A stretch of DNA of 64,000 nt from Microbispora oryzae (GCF_017896165.1 NZ_JAFCNB010000003.1:372001-436000); one strand, 5' to 3'; shown: positions 47,839 through 56,894, counted from the first letter of the stretch. A program made the numbers and translations. Notes: generated from the sequence alone by a model not told the origin.

Positions 47839-48805
47839 GGCCGGCGTCCTCCCGGATGCGGCTCAGCATGCCGTTGACGAGAGCGGCGGCCGTGCCGGCG
47901 TCTCTCGTGGAGTAGAGGAAGGGCCGGCCCTCGGTCAGTTTCAGCGCCAGCACGGGGCCGGGACCGGAGACGAATCCCCAGCCCCGGCTGCTGCCGAACA
48001 GGCCCAGCCCCCGTCCTGAGGCGGCCGGCAACGCCTCGGCGTACGCCACCGCCGTGAACGGCACGATGCGCCGCAGCCCACCGAACCAGGGGAGGGCGAC
48101 CTCCACGCCGCCCGCGTCGATCCGCAGCCGGGTCCGGGCCTGGAGGACCTCCGCGACCCCCGCCACGGCGAAGAACGTCGCCCCCTGCCAGACGGAGCTC
48201 CCTCCGGCGGCCTGCAGCCCGGCCAGCGCCAGCCAGGCCAGCCCGTACAGCAGCCTGCGCCGCGACAGCGTGGACGCCGCGTACACCGCCCGCAGGCCGG
48301 GCGCCAGCGAAAGGACCGGCGCTCCCGGAGGCGGAGCCGCGCCGGCCTCGGGCGGCGGTGGAAGCGGCCCGGAGAGCCGCCATCCGGCCAGGGCCGCCCC
48401 GGCCGCCGCGGTCACCTCGGCGGGGACGGCCCAGCCCGGCGTGGGGACCGGGCCGTGGGCGCCGACCAGCGTCAGCACGTGGATCCCCTCCGTGACGGCC
48501 AGTGAGACGCCGAAGGCCATGCTGAGCGTCGCCAGCAGGCGCTGCAGCTCCGGCCAGTTCCAGTACCGGTGGAAGAAGACGGCCCACGACCCCCCGAACA
48601 GTACGGCGGGGTACAGGTGCATACCCACCCACCGGCTCCACGTGGAGGCGTACTGCGGGGACGCGCCCTCCACGAACGCCCGGGCGGGCAGCCGGCCGCC
48701 GAAGCCCGCGACGAGCACGAGCGGGACCAGGACCATGAGCACGGGTGGAGCCAGGGTGAGGACCAGACGACGGGTCCGGCCGCTGCGCGCGGGATCGTGG
48801 GACAC
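47822..48805 (-). CDS. DUF1648-like membrane protein upstream of GntR
   Basis: The 327-residue product has about six to seven hydrophobic segments (first at 15-34) and a C-terminal beta-rich PH-like part (about 225-310: RIDAGGVEVALPWFGGLRRIVPFTAV). The opening resembles the DUF1648 unit that in many bacteria is encoded with YtrA-type GntR regulators. GGAGGTG lies seven bases before the GTG start. Function unknown; partnership with the GntR gene is shown by the 17-base overlap. Confidence 0.7.
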   Translation of the reverse strand: MSHDPARSGRTRRLVLTLAPPVLMVLVPLVLVAGFGGRLPARAFVEGASPQYASTWSRWVGMHLYPAVLFGGSWAVFFHRYWNWPELQRLLATLSMAFGVSLAVTEGIHVLTLVGAHGPVPTPGWAVPAEVTAAAGAALAGWRLSGPLPPPPEAGAAPPPGAPVLSLAPGLRAVYAASTLSRRRLLYGLAWLALAGLQAAGGSSVWQGATFFAVAGVAEVLQARTRLRIDAGGVEVALPWFGGLRRIVPFTAVAYAEALPAASGRGLGLFGSSRGWGFVSGPGPVLALKLTEGRPFLYSTRDAGTAAALVNGMLSRIREDAGRADRR

Positions 48806-48824
48806 GGCGAGACACCTCCAACTG

Positions 48825-48855
48825 TTTGCATTTGACTATAACAATGCAAATAGTC
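48825..48855. promoter_or_regulatory. Two interlocked dyads, probable GntR operator
   Basis: TTTGCATT (48825-48832) pairs with AATGCAAA (48843-48850), and GACTAT (48834-48839) pairs with ATAGTC (48850-48855). The two inverted repeats interleave. On the minus strand TATAGTC can serve as -10. The operon start codon is 20 bases further on, so binding would block transcription. Confidence 0.65.
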
Positions 48856-48926
48856 GGCCGCCGTGCCGAAACGGTGACAGATGGCTCGCTCGCTCCGCCG
48901 CGTGATCCGGCTCCTGACCACGGGCC

Positions 48927-50075
48927 TCAGGCGCGCCACATGGCGGCGAGCCGCCGGGTGGCGAGGCGGCGCGGGGTGGCGCGCAGCAGGCAGTCGCGCA
49001 GCCACGCGACGGCGCCGGTTCGCGACATCAGCCATGACTGCCGGGACGACGCCAGCATCAGGCTGTTGGCCCGGGGCCGGCGCTCGGCGTCATAGCGGCG
49101 CAGCCGTCCGGCGACATCGGCAGGTCCGGCGTCGGCCAGGTGCCGGGTCACCGCCGCCGCGTCCTCGAACGCCTGGCTGGCGCCCTGGCCGAGGTCCGGT
49201 GTCATGGCGTGCGCGGCGTCGCCGAGCAACGCGACCCTGCCGACGGCGAACGACGGCAGCGGCTCGGCCAGGCACGCGATCGCGTCGACGTAGATGTCGG
49301 AGGGCCGGGTGGCCTCGATCAGCGCCCTGACCGCCGGATGCCAGTCGGCCGTCAGGGACAGCGCCAGCAGGCGCGCCTCGTCGGGCTCGGGCGGCGCTCC
49401 GCGCAGCGCGGAGTCGGTGAACCAGTACAGGTCGTGCTCGCCGACCGGGAACAGCCCGAACATCGACCCGTCGCGCCGGTCGACCAGGATGGAAGCCAGC
49501 ACCTCGGTCACGTCGGCACCCGCGGGCCTGGGCAGGGTGCCGCGCAGGTCGAGCCGGCCGGCCCGCCGCAGACCAGGGTGCCGGGGAAAGAGGAGACCGC
49601 GCAGCGCACTCCCGATGCCGTCTGCCACGATCACCGCGTCGGCCCTGGTCACGGGCCGGTCGTCGCTGATCAAAGTCACCCCGGACCCGTCCTGCTCCAG
49701 GCGCTGGACCGGCGTCCCGGTTCGCACCAGCTCGGCGGGCAGCGGCGCGCGCAGCGCCCGGTGCAGCTCCGTCCGGCTCACCGCCACCGACGTCCCGATC
49801 GCCCGCTGGGCCTCGGCCACATCCGTGACCAGCAACGGGCGGCCGTGCCGGTCCCGCAGGCCGCCGCTGACCGCGGGCATGACCTGGTCCCGCAGGTGGT
49901 CGCCCAATCCCAGCTCGTCCAGTGCGCGGGCGCCGTTGGGCATGATCACGACGGCGGTGCCCGCTTCGCGAAGCTCGGCGCCGCGTTCGTAAACCGTCAC
50001 CTCGTGACCTCGCCGATACAGCCCCACTGCGGCCGGCACGCCGCCCAGCCCTGCGCCCACCACGGCTATCCGCAT
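48927..50075 (-). CDS. FAD-dependent monooxygenase (PHBH type)
   Basis: The 382-residue product has the three flavoprotein hydroxylase motifs: GxGxxG in VVGAGLGGVPAAVGLYRRG followed by VTVYERG, the DG motif in AVIVADGIGSALR near residue 152, and the GD motif in VALLGDAAHAMTPDLGQGASQAFEDA near residue 282. It should hydroxylate an aromatic or polyketide-like substrate using NAD(P)H and O2; substrate not known. It is divergent from a TetR gene (81-base gap with a dyad), its probable repressor. Confidence 0.9.
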   Translation of the reverse strand: MRIAVVGAGLGGVPAAVGLYRRGHEVTVYERGAELREAGTAVVIMPNGARALDELGLGDHLRDQVMPAVSGGLRDRHGRPLLVTDVAEAQRAIGTSVAVSRTELHRALRAPLPAELVRTGTPVQRLEQDGSGVTLISDDRPVTRADAVIVADGIGSALRGLLFPRHPGLRRAGRLDLRGTLPRPAGADVTEVLASILVDRRDGSMFGLFPVGEHDLYWFTDSALRGAPPEPDEARLLALSLTADWHPAVRALIEATRPSDIYVDAIACLAEPLPSFAVGRVALLGDAAHAMTPDLGQGASQAFEDAAAVTRHLADAGPADVAGRLRRYDAERRPRANSLMLASSRQSWLMSRTGAVAWLRDCLLRATPRRLATRRLAAMWRA

Positions 50076-50101
50076 GACGCTCTCCTCTTCGGTGCGGGTC
50101 G

Positions 50102-50121
50102 TCGTAGCGCTTCCACTACGA
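50102..50121. promoter_or_regulatory. Dyad TCGTAG-N8-CTACGA between monooxygenase and TetR
   Basis: Perfect 6-base arms (50102-50107, 50116-50121), with a further ACGATCGT palindrome at 50118-50125. The 20-base size fits a TetR operator covering both divergent promoters. Confidence 0.55.
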
Positions 50122-50156
50122 TCGTCCTAGTACGAATAGCGTCATATCATGGGCGT

Positions 50157-50768
50157 GTGCCGCCGACCAATCCGGGCCGTCGCCGAGCCTTGACCGATGC
50201 CGCCATAGAGCTGCTCGCGGTCTCCGGAGTCCACGGACTGACCCACCGCGCGGTCGAGAAGGCCGCGGGGCTGCCGTCCGGAACGGCCTCGAACTACTTC
50301 CGCAGCCGGGAGGCGCTGCTGGTGGCCGCCGCCGAGCGCGTCGTCGAGCTCCACCACGCCGACATGGACCGGGCCGCGCGGGAGCATGGCCCCGTCGGCA
50401 CGGGCACCGCGACGGCTCCGGCCGACGTCGCCGGGCACCTCACCGAGCTGCTGACCGCGTCACTGCTCGGAGCGGCGACCGTCCTGCGCACCCGCTACCT
50501 GGCGATCTTCGAGCTGCGGCTGGAGGCGGTGCGACGGCCGGTGCTGGCCGCCGCGCTCGCGGGACTGCAGGACGTCTCCACGCGGTTCACCGCCGGTCAC
50601 CACGCCGATCTCGGCCTCCCCGTCCCCCCGGAGAGGATCCCCGCCCTGATCACGCTCTACGGCGGAGCGCTGTTCACCTTGGTGACCGCACCACCCGAGA
50701 GCGTCGGCGAGGAGTTCGTCCGGGGCGTCGTCCGCGCGATCGTGCGCGCCGCGCTGCCGGAGTGCTGA
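50157..50768 (+). CDS. TetR-family regulator
   Basis: The 203-residue product has a TetR helix-turn-helix domain at about 6-52 (RRRALTDAAIELLAVSGVHGLTHRAVEKAAGLPSGTASNYFRSREALL) and a helical ligand domain (LLTASLLGAATVLRTRYLAIFELRLEAVRRPVL) similar to the TetR C-terminal group 18-like regulators. It is divergent from the FAD monooxygenase and has the operator-like dyad at 50102-50121 in the gap. The start is GTG at 50157; the upstream ATG at 50149 is out of frame. Confidence 0.88.
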   Translation: MPPTNPGRRRALTDAAIELLAVSGVHGLTHRAVEKAAGLPSGTASNYFRSREALLVAAAERVVELHHADMDRAAREHGPVGTGTATAPADVAGHLTELLTASLLGAATVLRTRYLAIFELRLEAVRRPVLAAALAGLQDVSTRFTAGHHADLGLPVPPERIPALITLYGGALFTLVTAPPESVGEEFVRGVVRAIVRAALPEC

Positions 50769-50839
50769 TGACGGTGCTCCGGTAGTCTCGGTGGCCGGTT
50801 CGGACAAACGACTACGAAGTTCACCGGGGGTCGCGCAGC

Positions 50840-51604
50840 ATGCAGGCCGGACAGATCGTGCTCCTGCTCCTCGCGGCGACGGCCGCCGGCTGGGTGGACG
50901 CCGTCGTCGGCGGGGGCGGACTGCTCCAGCTCCCCGCGCTGATCCTGGCGGGACTGTCGCCCGTCCAGGCCCTCGCCACGAACAAGAGCGCCGCCATCCT
51001 GGGCACGGCGTCGGCCGCGCTGACCTACGCGAGGAGGACGAAACTCGACCGGGCGGTGGCGGTGCCCGCCGGGGCGCTCGCGGTGGTCTTCGCGGGCCTG
51101 GGGGCCGCCTCGGCCGCCCTGCTCGACGCCGACGTGCTGAAGCCGATCGTCATGGTGGTCCTGCTCGGGGTGGCGGCGTTCGTGACGCTGCGGCCGTCGT
51201 TCGGCCGGGTGCCGCACCCGCACCTGCGCACCGGGGCGCGGGTGCTGACCGCCGTGGCGGTCGCCGGGGCCGGGATCGCCTTCTACGACGGCATCCTCGG
51301 CCCGGGCACCGGGACGTTCCTGCTGATCGCGTTCACCTCGATCCTGGGCATGGACTTCGTGCGGGCCTCGGCGACGGCGAAGGTGATCAACACGGGGACC
51401 AACCTGGGCGCGCTGATCGTGTTCGCGGCCCAAGGGCACGTGTGGTGGACCCTCGGCCTGTCCATGGCCGTCTGCAACATCGCGGGAGCGCAGATCGGCG
51501 CCAGGATGGCGCTGCGGCGCGGGGCGGGCTTCGTCCGTGTCGTCCTGCTGTGCGTGGTGGTCGCCCTGGTGGCCAAACTGGGCTACGAGCAGTTCTTCGC
51601 GTGA
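50840..51604 (+). CDS. TauE/SafE-family membrane exporter
   Basis: The 254-residue product has eight hydrophobic segments and the duplicated TauE/SafE motif: VDAVVGGGGLLQLPAL in the first half and FYDGILGPGTGTFLLIAF in the second, plus ATNKSAAILGT and ATAKVINTGTNLGAL. Family members export sulfite, sulfoacetate or other small organic anions. No sulfur genes are nearby, so the substrate is open. It ends 12 bases from the convergent MFS gene. Confidence 0.92.
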   Translation: MQAGQIVLLLLAATAAGWVDAVVGGGGLLQLPALILAGLSPVQALATNKSAAILGTASAALTYARRTKLDRAVAVPAGALAVVFAGLGAASAALLDADVLKPIVMVVLLGVAAFVTLRPSFGRVPHPHLRTGARVLTAVAVAGAGIAFYDGILGPGTGTFLLIAFTSILGMDFVRASATAKVINTGTNLGALIVFAAQGHVWWTLGLSMAVCNIAGAQIGARMALRRGAGFVRVVLLCVVVALVAKLGYEQFFA

Positions 51605-51616
51605 ACCGCCGGGGGA

Positions 51617-52840
51617 TCAGCCCGGCTCGCCGCCCGTCGCCGCCGGGACGGGCTCCCCGGCGGTCCGCGACGGCGGCCGCAGCGCCGGGGCCGCGAGCGC
51701 GACGAACAGCGCGAGCACGGCGGGAGCCAGCAGGGCCCTGGAGAGGGTGACCAGTTCCGCCAGGCCGCCGATCAGCACCGGGCCGGCCAGGAATCCGGTG
51801 TAACCCACGCCCGCCGCCACCGCCAGCGACCGGCCCGCCTGCGCGGGATCGCGGTGGCCCGCCGCGGAGAAGACCTGCGGAATGATGCACGACAACCCCG
51901 CCCCGAACAGGCCGAACCCGGCCACGCCGGCGAGGGGGTGACCGGCGAGAAGTGACACCCCGAGCCCGGCTCCGGCCAGGCCGCCGCAGCACCGGACCAG
52001 CCTGACGGGTCCCAGCCGTGCGGCCAGCCGGTCCCCGGCGAACCGCCCCGCGGTCATCATGATCGAGAACGCCGCGTACGCGGCGGCGGCCAGACCGGGG
52101 GAGGACCCGAGGGTCTCGCGCAGGTAGACGGAGCTCCAGTCGGCCGACGCCCCTTCGCCGACCAGGCAGCAGAACGCGAGCAGGCCCAGGAAAAGCACCC
52201 CGGGGGCGAACCGCCGGCGCCGGAGACCGTCCCCGGCCGGGTGGGAGGCCTCGGCCGGCGGGGGACGGTCGCGTGTCGCCCATCGGGCACTGATCAGCGA
52301 CAGCAGGAGGAGAACCGCGCCGACGCCGGCGAACGTGGCCCGCGGCCCGGCTCCGGCCTGAGCGAGCAGCCCGCCCGCCGACGCCCCCGCGAAGCCGCCG
52401 ACGCTGAACACCGCGTGGAAGGCCGACATGATCGGCCGCCCGTACCGGCGCTCGACCACGACGGCGTTGGCGTTCATGGCGACGTCAAGCGAACCGTGCA
52501 CCACGCCGAACAGGAACAACGAGAGCGCGAGCGCCGGCAGGCCGGCCGCGTACGCGGGCAGCTGCAGCACGATCCCCATCGCGATGCCCGTCGGGACCAT
52601 CAGGCGGAAGCTGCCGTACCGGTCGATGAGGCGGCCGACGATCGCCATTCCAGTGATCGCGCCGGCGGCGATGCCGAGCAGCGCCATGCTGAACCGGCCG
52701 TCGCTGAGCCCCAGATCCGTCTTGATCGCGGGAATGCGGGACGTCCAGGTGCCGATCGCCGCGCCGGAGACGAAGAAGAGTCCGTGGACGGCCGCGCGGG
52801 CGCGCGGCAGGGCGGTCTGGGAGGTGGTGAGCAGGGCCAA
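51617..52840 (-). CDS. MFS transporter in operon with DeoR regulator
   Basis: The 407-residue product has twelve hydrophobic segments; helix 1 region ARAAVHGLFFVSGAAIGTWTSRIPAIKTDLGLSDG and the AIVGRLIDRYGSFRLM loop are typical of the fucose-permease-like/YbjJ group of MFS proteins. The start is a TTG at 52840 with GGAGCG at proper spacing; no ATG is nearer. It follows the DeoR-type gene after 34 bases on the same strand, so it should be co-regulated and may carry a sugar or related metabolite. Confidence 0.87.
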   Translation of the reverse strand: MALLTTSQTALPRARAAVHGLFFVSGAAIGTWTSRIPAIKTDLGLSDGRFSMALLGIAAGAITGMAIVGRLIDRYGSFRLMVPTGIAMGIVLQLPAYAAGLPALALSLFLFGVVHGSLDVAMNANAVVVERRYGRPIMSAFHAVFSVGGFAGASAGGLLAQAGAGPRATFAGVGAVLLLLSLISARWATRDRPPPAEASHPAGDGLRRRRFAPGVLFLGLLAFCCLVGEGASADWSSVYLRETLGSSPGLAAAAYAAFSIMMTAGRFAGDRLAARLGPVRLVRCCGGLAGAGLGVSLLAGHPLAGVAGFGLFGAGLSCIIPQVFSAAGHRDPAQAGRSLAVAAGVGYTGFLAGPVLIGGLAELVTLSRALLAPAVLALFVALAAPALRPPSRTAGEPVPAATGGEPG

Positions 52841-52874
52841 CGTCGCTCCAGGTGATCGGTGCCGCGGGGACGGG

Positions 52875-53663
52875 TCAGGCGGAGGCGCCGGAGGAGCCGG
52901 TCAGGGAGACGGCGCGGACGGTGACTCCGGCGGCGGCGAGGGCGTCGTGCTGCTCCTGGGGGATGCCCTCGTCGGTGACGACCAGGTCGAGCCGGTCGAG
53001 GCCGCACACGGCGCCGAAGGCCGTCCGGTTGAACTTGCCGGAGTCGCAGACCGCCACCACGCGCCGGGCCGAGGCGATGGCCGCCTGCTTGACGGCGACC
53101 TCGGGCAGGTCGTGCGCCGTCAGCCCGTGCTCGGCCGACAGGCCGCAACAGCCGATGATCGCCGTGTCGAAGCGCAGCGAACGGATCGACGTCTCGGTGA
53201 GGGGCCCGGCGAAGTTCATCTCGCCCTGCCGCACCTCCCCTCCGGGCAGCACCAGGCGGATCCGGGGCGCGGCGGCCAGCACCTGCGCCGACTGGAGGGC
53301 GAGCGGCAGCACGGTCAGCCGCCGGTCACGCAACGCCCTGGCGACCTCCAGCGCGGTGGTGCCGCCGTCGAGCACGACCGCCTCGCCGTCGGCGAGGAGC
53401 CCGGCGACCTCGGCGCCGATCCGGCGCTTGGCCTCGGCCGCCTCACGCTCCCGGACACCGAACGGCGGCTCCTCGCCGCGCAGCAGCAGGCTGAGCGCGC
53501 CGCCGCGGATCCGGCGCACCACGCCCTGCTGGGCCAGCTCGTCCAGATCGCGGCGGATCGTCATCTCGGAAACGCCGTGCTCGGCGGCCAGCTCCGTCAC
53601 CGACACGCTGTCGGAGACGCGCAGCGCGTTCATGATCGACCGAATTCGATCTGTACCTTCCAT
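52875..53663 (-). CDS. DeoR/GlpR-family regulator
   Basis: The 262-residue product has the DeoR helix-turn-helix (about 4-58: RIRSIMNALRVSDSVSVTELAAEHGVSEMTIRRDLDELAQQGVVRRIRGGAL) and a DeoR sensor domain of the ribose-5-phosphate-isomerase-like fold, with VVLDGGTTALEVARAL, AIIGCCGLSAEHGLT and VVAVCDSGKF as the sugar-phosphate-binding strands. The start at ATG 53663 is two bases beyond a perfect dyad, so it probably autoregulates. It leads a two-gene operon with an MFS transporter. Confidence 0.92.
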   Translation of the reverse strand: MEGTDRIRSIMNALRVSDSVSVTELAAEHGVSEMTIRRDLDELAQQGVVRRIRGGALSLLLRGEEPPFGVREREAAEAKRRIGAEVAGLLADGEAVVLDGGTTALEVARALRDRRLTVLPLALQSAQVLAAAPRIRLVLPGGEVRQGEMNFAGPLTETSIRSLRFDTAIIGCCGLSAEHGLTAHDLPEVAVKQAAIASARRVVAVCDSGKFNRTAFGAVCGLDRLDLVVTDEGIPQEQHDALAAAGVTVRAVSLTGSSGASA

Positions 53664-53665
53664 GC

Positions 53666-53677
53666 GTTCATTTGAAC
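53666..53677. promoter_or_regulatory. Dyad GTTCA-TT-TGAAC at the DeoR start
   Basis: A perfect inverted repeat ending two bases before the DeoR start codon, with no ribosome binding site between. DeoR/GlpR-type operators often contain TGTTC/GAACA half-sites; a further GAACA half lies in GAACACA (53674-53680) and GAACAA (53694-53699). Confidence 0.6.
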
Positions 53678-53735
53678 ACAAGTCATGTGCTGAGAACAAG
53701 CTGCTCTACTTTGTAAAGGTGGCAGACTGGAGCGT

Positions 53736-54740
53736 ATGCGTGCGAGCCGGCTGCTGTCCCTGCTGTTGCTGCTGCAGACCCGCGGCAGACTGACGGCGGC
53801 CGAGATCGCCGAGGAGCTGGAGGTCTCGGTGCGGACGGTCTACCGGGACGTCGAGGCCCTGTCGGCCGCCGGGGTGCCCGTCTACGCGGACCGCGGCCCG
53901 CTGGGCGGCTATCGGCTGCTCGACGGATATCGCACCCGTCTCAACGGGCTGTCGGCCGAGGAGGCGTCGTCGCTGTTCCTGGCGGGCCTGCCCGGCCCAG
54001 CCGCGGAGCTGGGGCTCGCCGGGTTCGCCGCCGCGGCCGAGCTCAAACTGCTGGCCGCGCTGCCGCCCGAGCCCCGCTCGCACGCGGCGCGGATGCGCGA
54101 ACGGTTCCACTTGGACGTGCCCGGCTGGTATCGGGGCAACGACGAGGCCCCGTTCCTGATGGACGTGGCGGCGGCGGTCTGGGAGGACCGGGTGGTCCGG
54201 CTGCGATACCGGCGCTGGGGACCGGCCGAGGTGGAGCGGCTCGTCCATCCGTACGGGCTGATCCTCAAGGGCGGTTCGTGGTATCTGGCCGCCGCGTGCG
54301 ACGGCGGCGTGCGCACCTACCGCGTCAGCCGAATCCTGGGCGCCGAGGTGCTGGACGACCGCTTCGACCGGCCCGCCGGCTTCGACCTCGTGGCGTTCTG
54401 GGAGCGGTTCGCCGCCGATTTCGCGGCGCGTATGTACACCGCCCATGCCGTCGTACGGCTGACACCCGGCATCGAGGACCTCCTGCGCTACACGCTCGGC
54501 GCGGACGTGGTCGACAAGGCCCTGGCCGACGGGGTCGTGGAGGACGACGGCCGGATCCGCGTCGTTGTGCCGATCGAGTCGGTCAACCACGCGCGGTGGC
54601 AGTTGCTGCGGCTGGGCGCCTCGGTCGAGGTCGTCGAGCCGGCCGAGCTGCGCGACCTCATGGCCCGCGCCGTCGCCGACCTGGCGGAGCTGTACGGGCC
54701 GCCCGCCTCCTCCGGCGAGCCCGAGACGCGGCGCCTCTGA
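53736..54740 (+). CDS. YafY-type HTH/WYL transcriptional regulator
   Basis: The 334-residue product has an N-terminal winged helix (about 1-58: RLLSLLLLLQTRGRLTAAEIAEELEVSVRTVYRDVEALSAAGVPVYADRGPLGGYRLLDGYR) and a WYL domain (about 145-240) with the SWYLAAACDGGVRTYRVSRI core, followed by a WCX C-terminal extension. WYL domains bind nucleic acids or nucleotides. It is divergent from the DeoR gene (72-base gap) and convergent with the YCII gene, which it may regulate: YafY-type regulators often sit beside small YCII or SnoaL-like genes. Confidence 0.92.
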   Translation: MRASRLLSLLLLLQTRGRLTAAEIAEELEVSVRTVYRDVEALSAAGVPVYADRGPLGGYRLLDGYRTRLNGLSAEEASSLFLAGLPGPAAELGLAGFAAAAELKLLAALPPEPRSHAARMRERFHLDVPGWYRGNDEAPFLMDVAAAVWEDRVVRLRYRRWGPAEVERLVHPYGLILKGGSWYLAAACDGGVRTYRVSRILGAEVLDDRFDRPAGFDLVAFWERFAADFAARMYTAHAVVRLTPGIEDLLRYTLGADVVDKALADGVVEDDGRIRVVVPIESVNHARWQLLRLGASVEVVEPAELRDLMARAVADLAELYGPPASSGEPETRRL

Positions 54741-54773
54741 CACGGGCCCTCTGACACACGGGCCCTCTGACAC

Positions 54774-54828
54774 GGTGCCCGGGCCGGGGATCTGCGGTGG
54801 GTGGCAGCGGGTCCCCGGCCCGGGCGCC
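54774..54828. terminator. Two-way terminator between WYL regulator and YCII gene
   Basis: GGTGCCCGGGCCGGGGA (54774-54790) pairs with TCCCCGGCCCGGGCGCC (54812-54828) over 17 positions with one G-T pair, followed by TTTCC. Just before it, a CTGACAC(AC)GGGCCCT unit is repeated twice with a third partial copy (54739-54777). Confidence 0.8.
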
Positions 54829-54834
54829 TTTCCG

Positions 54835-55197
54835 TCACCCCTCGGCGCCGGACTCGTGCACGAGGGCCCTGACCTCCATCGCCGCGTACTCGGCGTCGGG
54901 CCAGCTCGCGGCGATCTCGACGGCGCGCTCCGGGCTCTCGACGTCGACCGTCAGGTAGCCCGCGAACTGCTCCTTGGCCTCGATGAACGGGCCGTCGGTG
55001 ACGGCCGGGACCCCGCCCCTGACCTTCACCGTCCTGGTCTCCGACGGGTCGGCGAGGGCCGCGCCCCCGACGAGCTCTCCGGTCCGTTCGAGTTCCTTCA
55101 TGATCGACTCGACCCGGCCGAACAGCGCCTGCTGCTCGGCCTGCGACATCGCCGCGATGTACTGCGGGTTGTTATGGATCAGCAGCATGTACTTCAT
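54835..55197 (-). CDS. YCII/DGPF-domain protein
   Basis: The 120-residue product is a YCII-family (DGPF) protein: MKYMLLIHNNPQY start, VESIMKELERTGELVGGAALADP, and the signature TDGPFIEAKEQFAGYLTVDVESPERAVEIAASWP. These small dimeric ferredoxin-like proteins are often linked with ECF sigma factors or act as minor enzymes; function not established. GCAAGGAGTGATCC precedes the ATG. It converges with the WYL regulator. Confidence 0.92.
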   Translation of the reverse strand: MKYMLLIHNNPQYIAAMSQAEQQALFGRVESIMKELERTGELVGGAALADPSETRTVKVRGGVPAVTDGPFIEAKEQFAGYLTVDVESPERAVEIAASWPDAEYAAMEVRALVHESGAEG

Positions 55198-55317
55198 GGA
55201 TCACTCCTTGCGGTGCGTGCCGGCCTCCCCGTCGGGGCCGCCCCCCTGTAGTCGGACCGGAACGCGCGCCCTCGACACGGACGGCGGAAAACCATGGAGA
55301 AATCCTGCCGGGCGATC

Positions 55318-56295
55318 TCAGAGGTTGACGCCCCGCATGCCGTCGGGGGCGTAGCGCTCCCCGGCGACCGCCTTGGCCAGCTCGTCCAGGACACCGAGGT
55401 GCTCGGGGCGGAGCTCCAGGTCGAGCGCCGCCACGTTCTCGTCGAGGCGGCTCGCCCGGCGCGTGCCGGGGATGGGCACGACGTCGTCACCCCGGCCGAT
55501 CACCCAGGCCAGGGCGACCTGCGCGGGCGTCGAGCCGAGCGAGCGGGCGACGTCCTCCACCTCCGCGACCAGCGCCTGGTTCGCGGCGAAGTTGTCGCCC
55601 TGCCAGCGCGGATTGCCGCGGCGGAAGTCGTTGTCCGCGAACTCGTCCGTGCGGGAGTAGGCGCCGGTGAGGATGCCGCGTCCCAGCGGGGAGTAGGCGA
55701 CCAGGCCGATGCCGAGCTCGCGGAGCGTCGGCAGCAGCTCGTCTTCGATGTCCCGGCTGAACAGGGAGTATTCGTACTGCCCGGCGCTGATCGGGTGCAC
55801 GGCGTGGGCGCGCCGGACCGTGGCGGGCGCGGCCTCCGAGATGCCGAGGTGGCGGACCTTCCCCGCCTCGACCAGCTCCTTGAGCGCCCCCCAGGTCTCC
55901 TCGATGGGGACGGCGGGGTCGACGCGGTGCTGGTAGTAGAGATCGATGTGGTCGACGCCGAGGCGGCCGAGAGAGGCGTCGCAGGCCCGGCGGACGTATT
56001 CGGGCCGGCCGTTGACGCCCACCCGGGTGCCGTCCGGGCGCCGCTCGATGCCGAACTTCGTGGCGATGACCACCTCGTCGCGGCGGCCGGCCACGGCCTT
56101 GCCGACGAGCCGCTCGTTGGTGAACGGGCCGTAGAGGTCGGACGTGTCGAGGAACGTGACGCCGTGGTCGACGGCGTGGTGGATCGTGGCGATGGACTCG
56201 GTCTCGTCACCGGGGCCGTAGAACTCGCTCATCCCCATGCAGCCGAGGCCGATCGCGGAAGTGCGCAGGTCGCGGCCGAGTGTCCGGTGCTTCAT
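55318..56295 (-). CDS. Aldo/keto reductase
   Basis: The 325-residue product is a TIM-barrel oxidoreductase with the AKR tetrad: Asp in [10 protein letters not shown] (residue 50 region), Tyr following it, Lys in [10 protein letters not shown] and His in [10 protein letters not shown], plus the NADPH-binding [17 protein letters not shown] near the C terminus. It matches the AKR13/YajO-like group that reduces aldehydes and small ketones. It is divergent from the FMN-binding gene; no pathway partner is evident. Confidence 0.94.
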   Translation of the reverse strand: MKHRTLGRDLRTSAIGLGCMGMSEFYGPGDETESIATIHHAVDHGVTFLDTSDLYGPFTNERLVGKAVAGRRDEVVIATKFGIERRPDGTRVGVNGRPEYVRRACDASLGRLGVDHIDLYYQHRVDPAVPIEETWGALKELVEAGKVRHLGISEAAPATVRRAHAVHPISAGQYEYSLFSRDIEDELLPTLRELGIGLVAYSPLGRGILTGAYSRTDEFADNDFRRGNPRWQGDNFAANQALVAEVEDVARSLGSTPAQVALAWVIGRGDDVVPIPGTRRASRLDENVAALDLELRPEHLGVLDELAKAVAGERYAPDGMRGVNL

Positions 56296-56414
56296 GTGTC
56301 CCCCAGGGCGTTTGTCGTAGGGACCAGTGTGGAACCTGGAGCGCGCTCGAAGTCAAACCGGACGCCGAGGGCCCGCGCGGCGGAAATGTCGGTGGCGGGC
56401 GGCACGATGGCGGC

Positions 56415-56894
56415 ATGGCTTCCTGGCAGGAGATTGAGAAGGAGATTCCCGAGCCGGCCGCGCGGGCACTGGCGATCATGGGGAGAAGCAGGCACAAGAC
56501 CATGGCCACGCTGCGAGCGGACGGCTCTCCCCGGATCAGCGGGACGGAGGTCGAGTTCCGGGACGGCGAGGTGTGGATCGGATCCATGCTCGGCGCGGTG
56601 AAGGCGCTCGACCTGCGGCGCGACCCGAGGGTGGCGATCCACAGCGCGTCGGACGAGCCCGACGAGGCCAGTCCGGGGGCGTGGGGCGGCGACGTGAAGC
56701 TCGCGGGCCGGGCGGTCGAGGTGCTCGATCCCGCCGCACGACGGGCCCACGGGGGGCCGCCCGGGCAGGACTTCCACCTGTTCCGCATCGACGTCACCGA
56801 GGTGGTGCTGACGCGGGTCGACGAGGCGGGCGAACATCTGATCGTCGAGATGTGGCACGAGGGCTCCGGCTACCGCGTCGTCCACCGCAGGTGA
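56415..56894 (+). CDS. Pyridoxamine 5'-phosphate oxidase-family protein
   Basis: The 159-residue product has the split-barrel flavin-binding fold: MGRSRHKTMATLRADGSPRISGTEVEFRDGEVWIGSM as the first strands, KALDLRRDPRVAIHSAS, and LFRIDVTEVVLTRVDEAG near the end. This is the small F420/FMN/heme-binding group common in actinomycetes; the natural cofactor is not clear. ATG 56415 was chosen over a longer frame because similarity starts there. It converges with the MerR gene (33-base gap). Confidence 0.88.
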   Translation: MASWQEIEKEIPEPAARALAIMGRSRHKTMATLRADGSPRISGTEVEFRDGEVWIGSMLGAVKALDLRRDPRVAIHSASDEPDEASPGAWGGDVKLAGRAVEVLDPAARRAHGGPPGQDFHLFRIDVTEVVLTRVDEAGEHLIVEMWHEGSGYRVVHRR

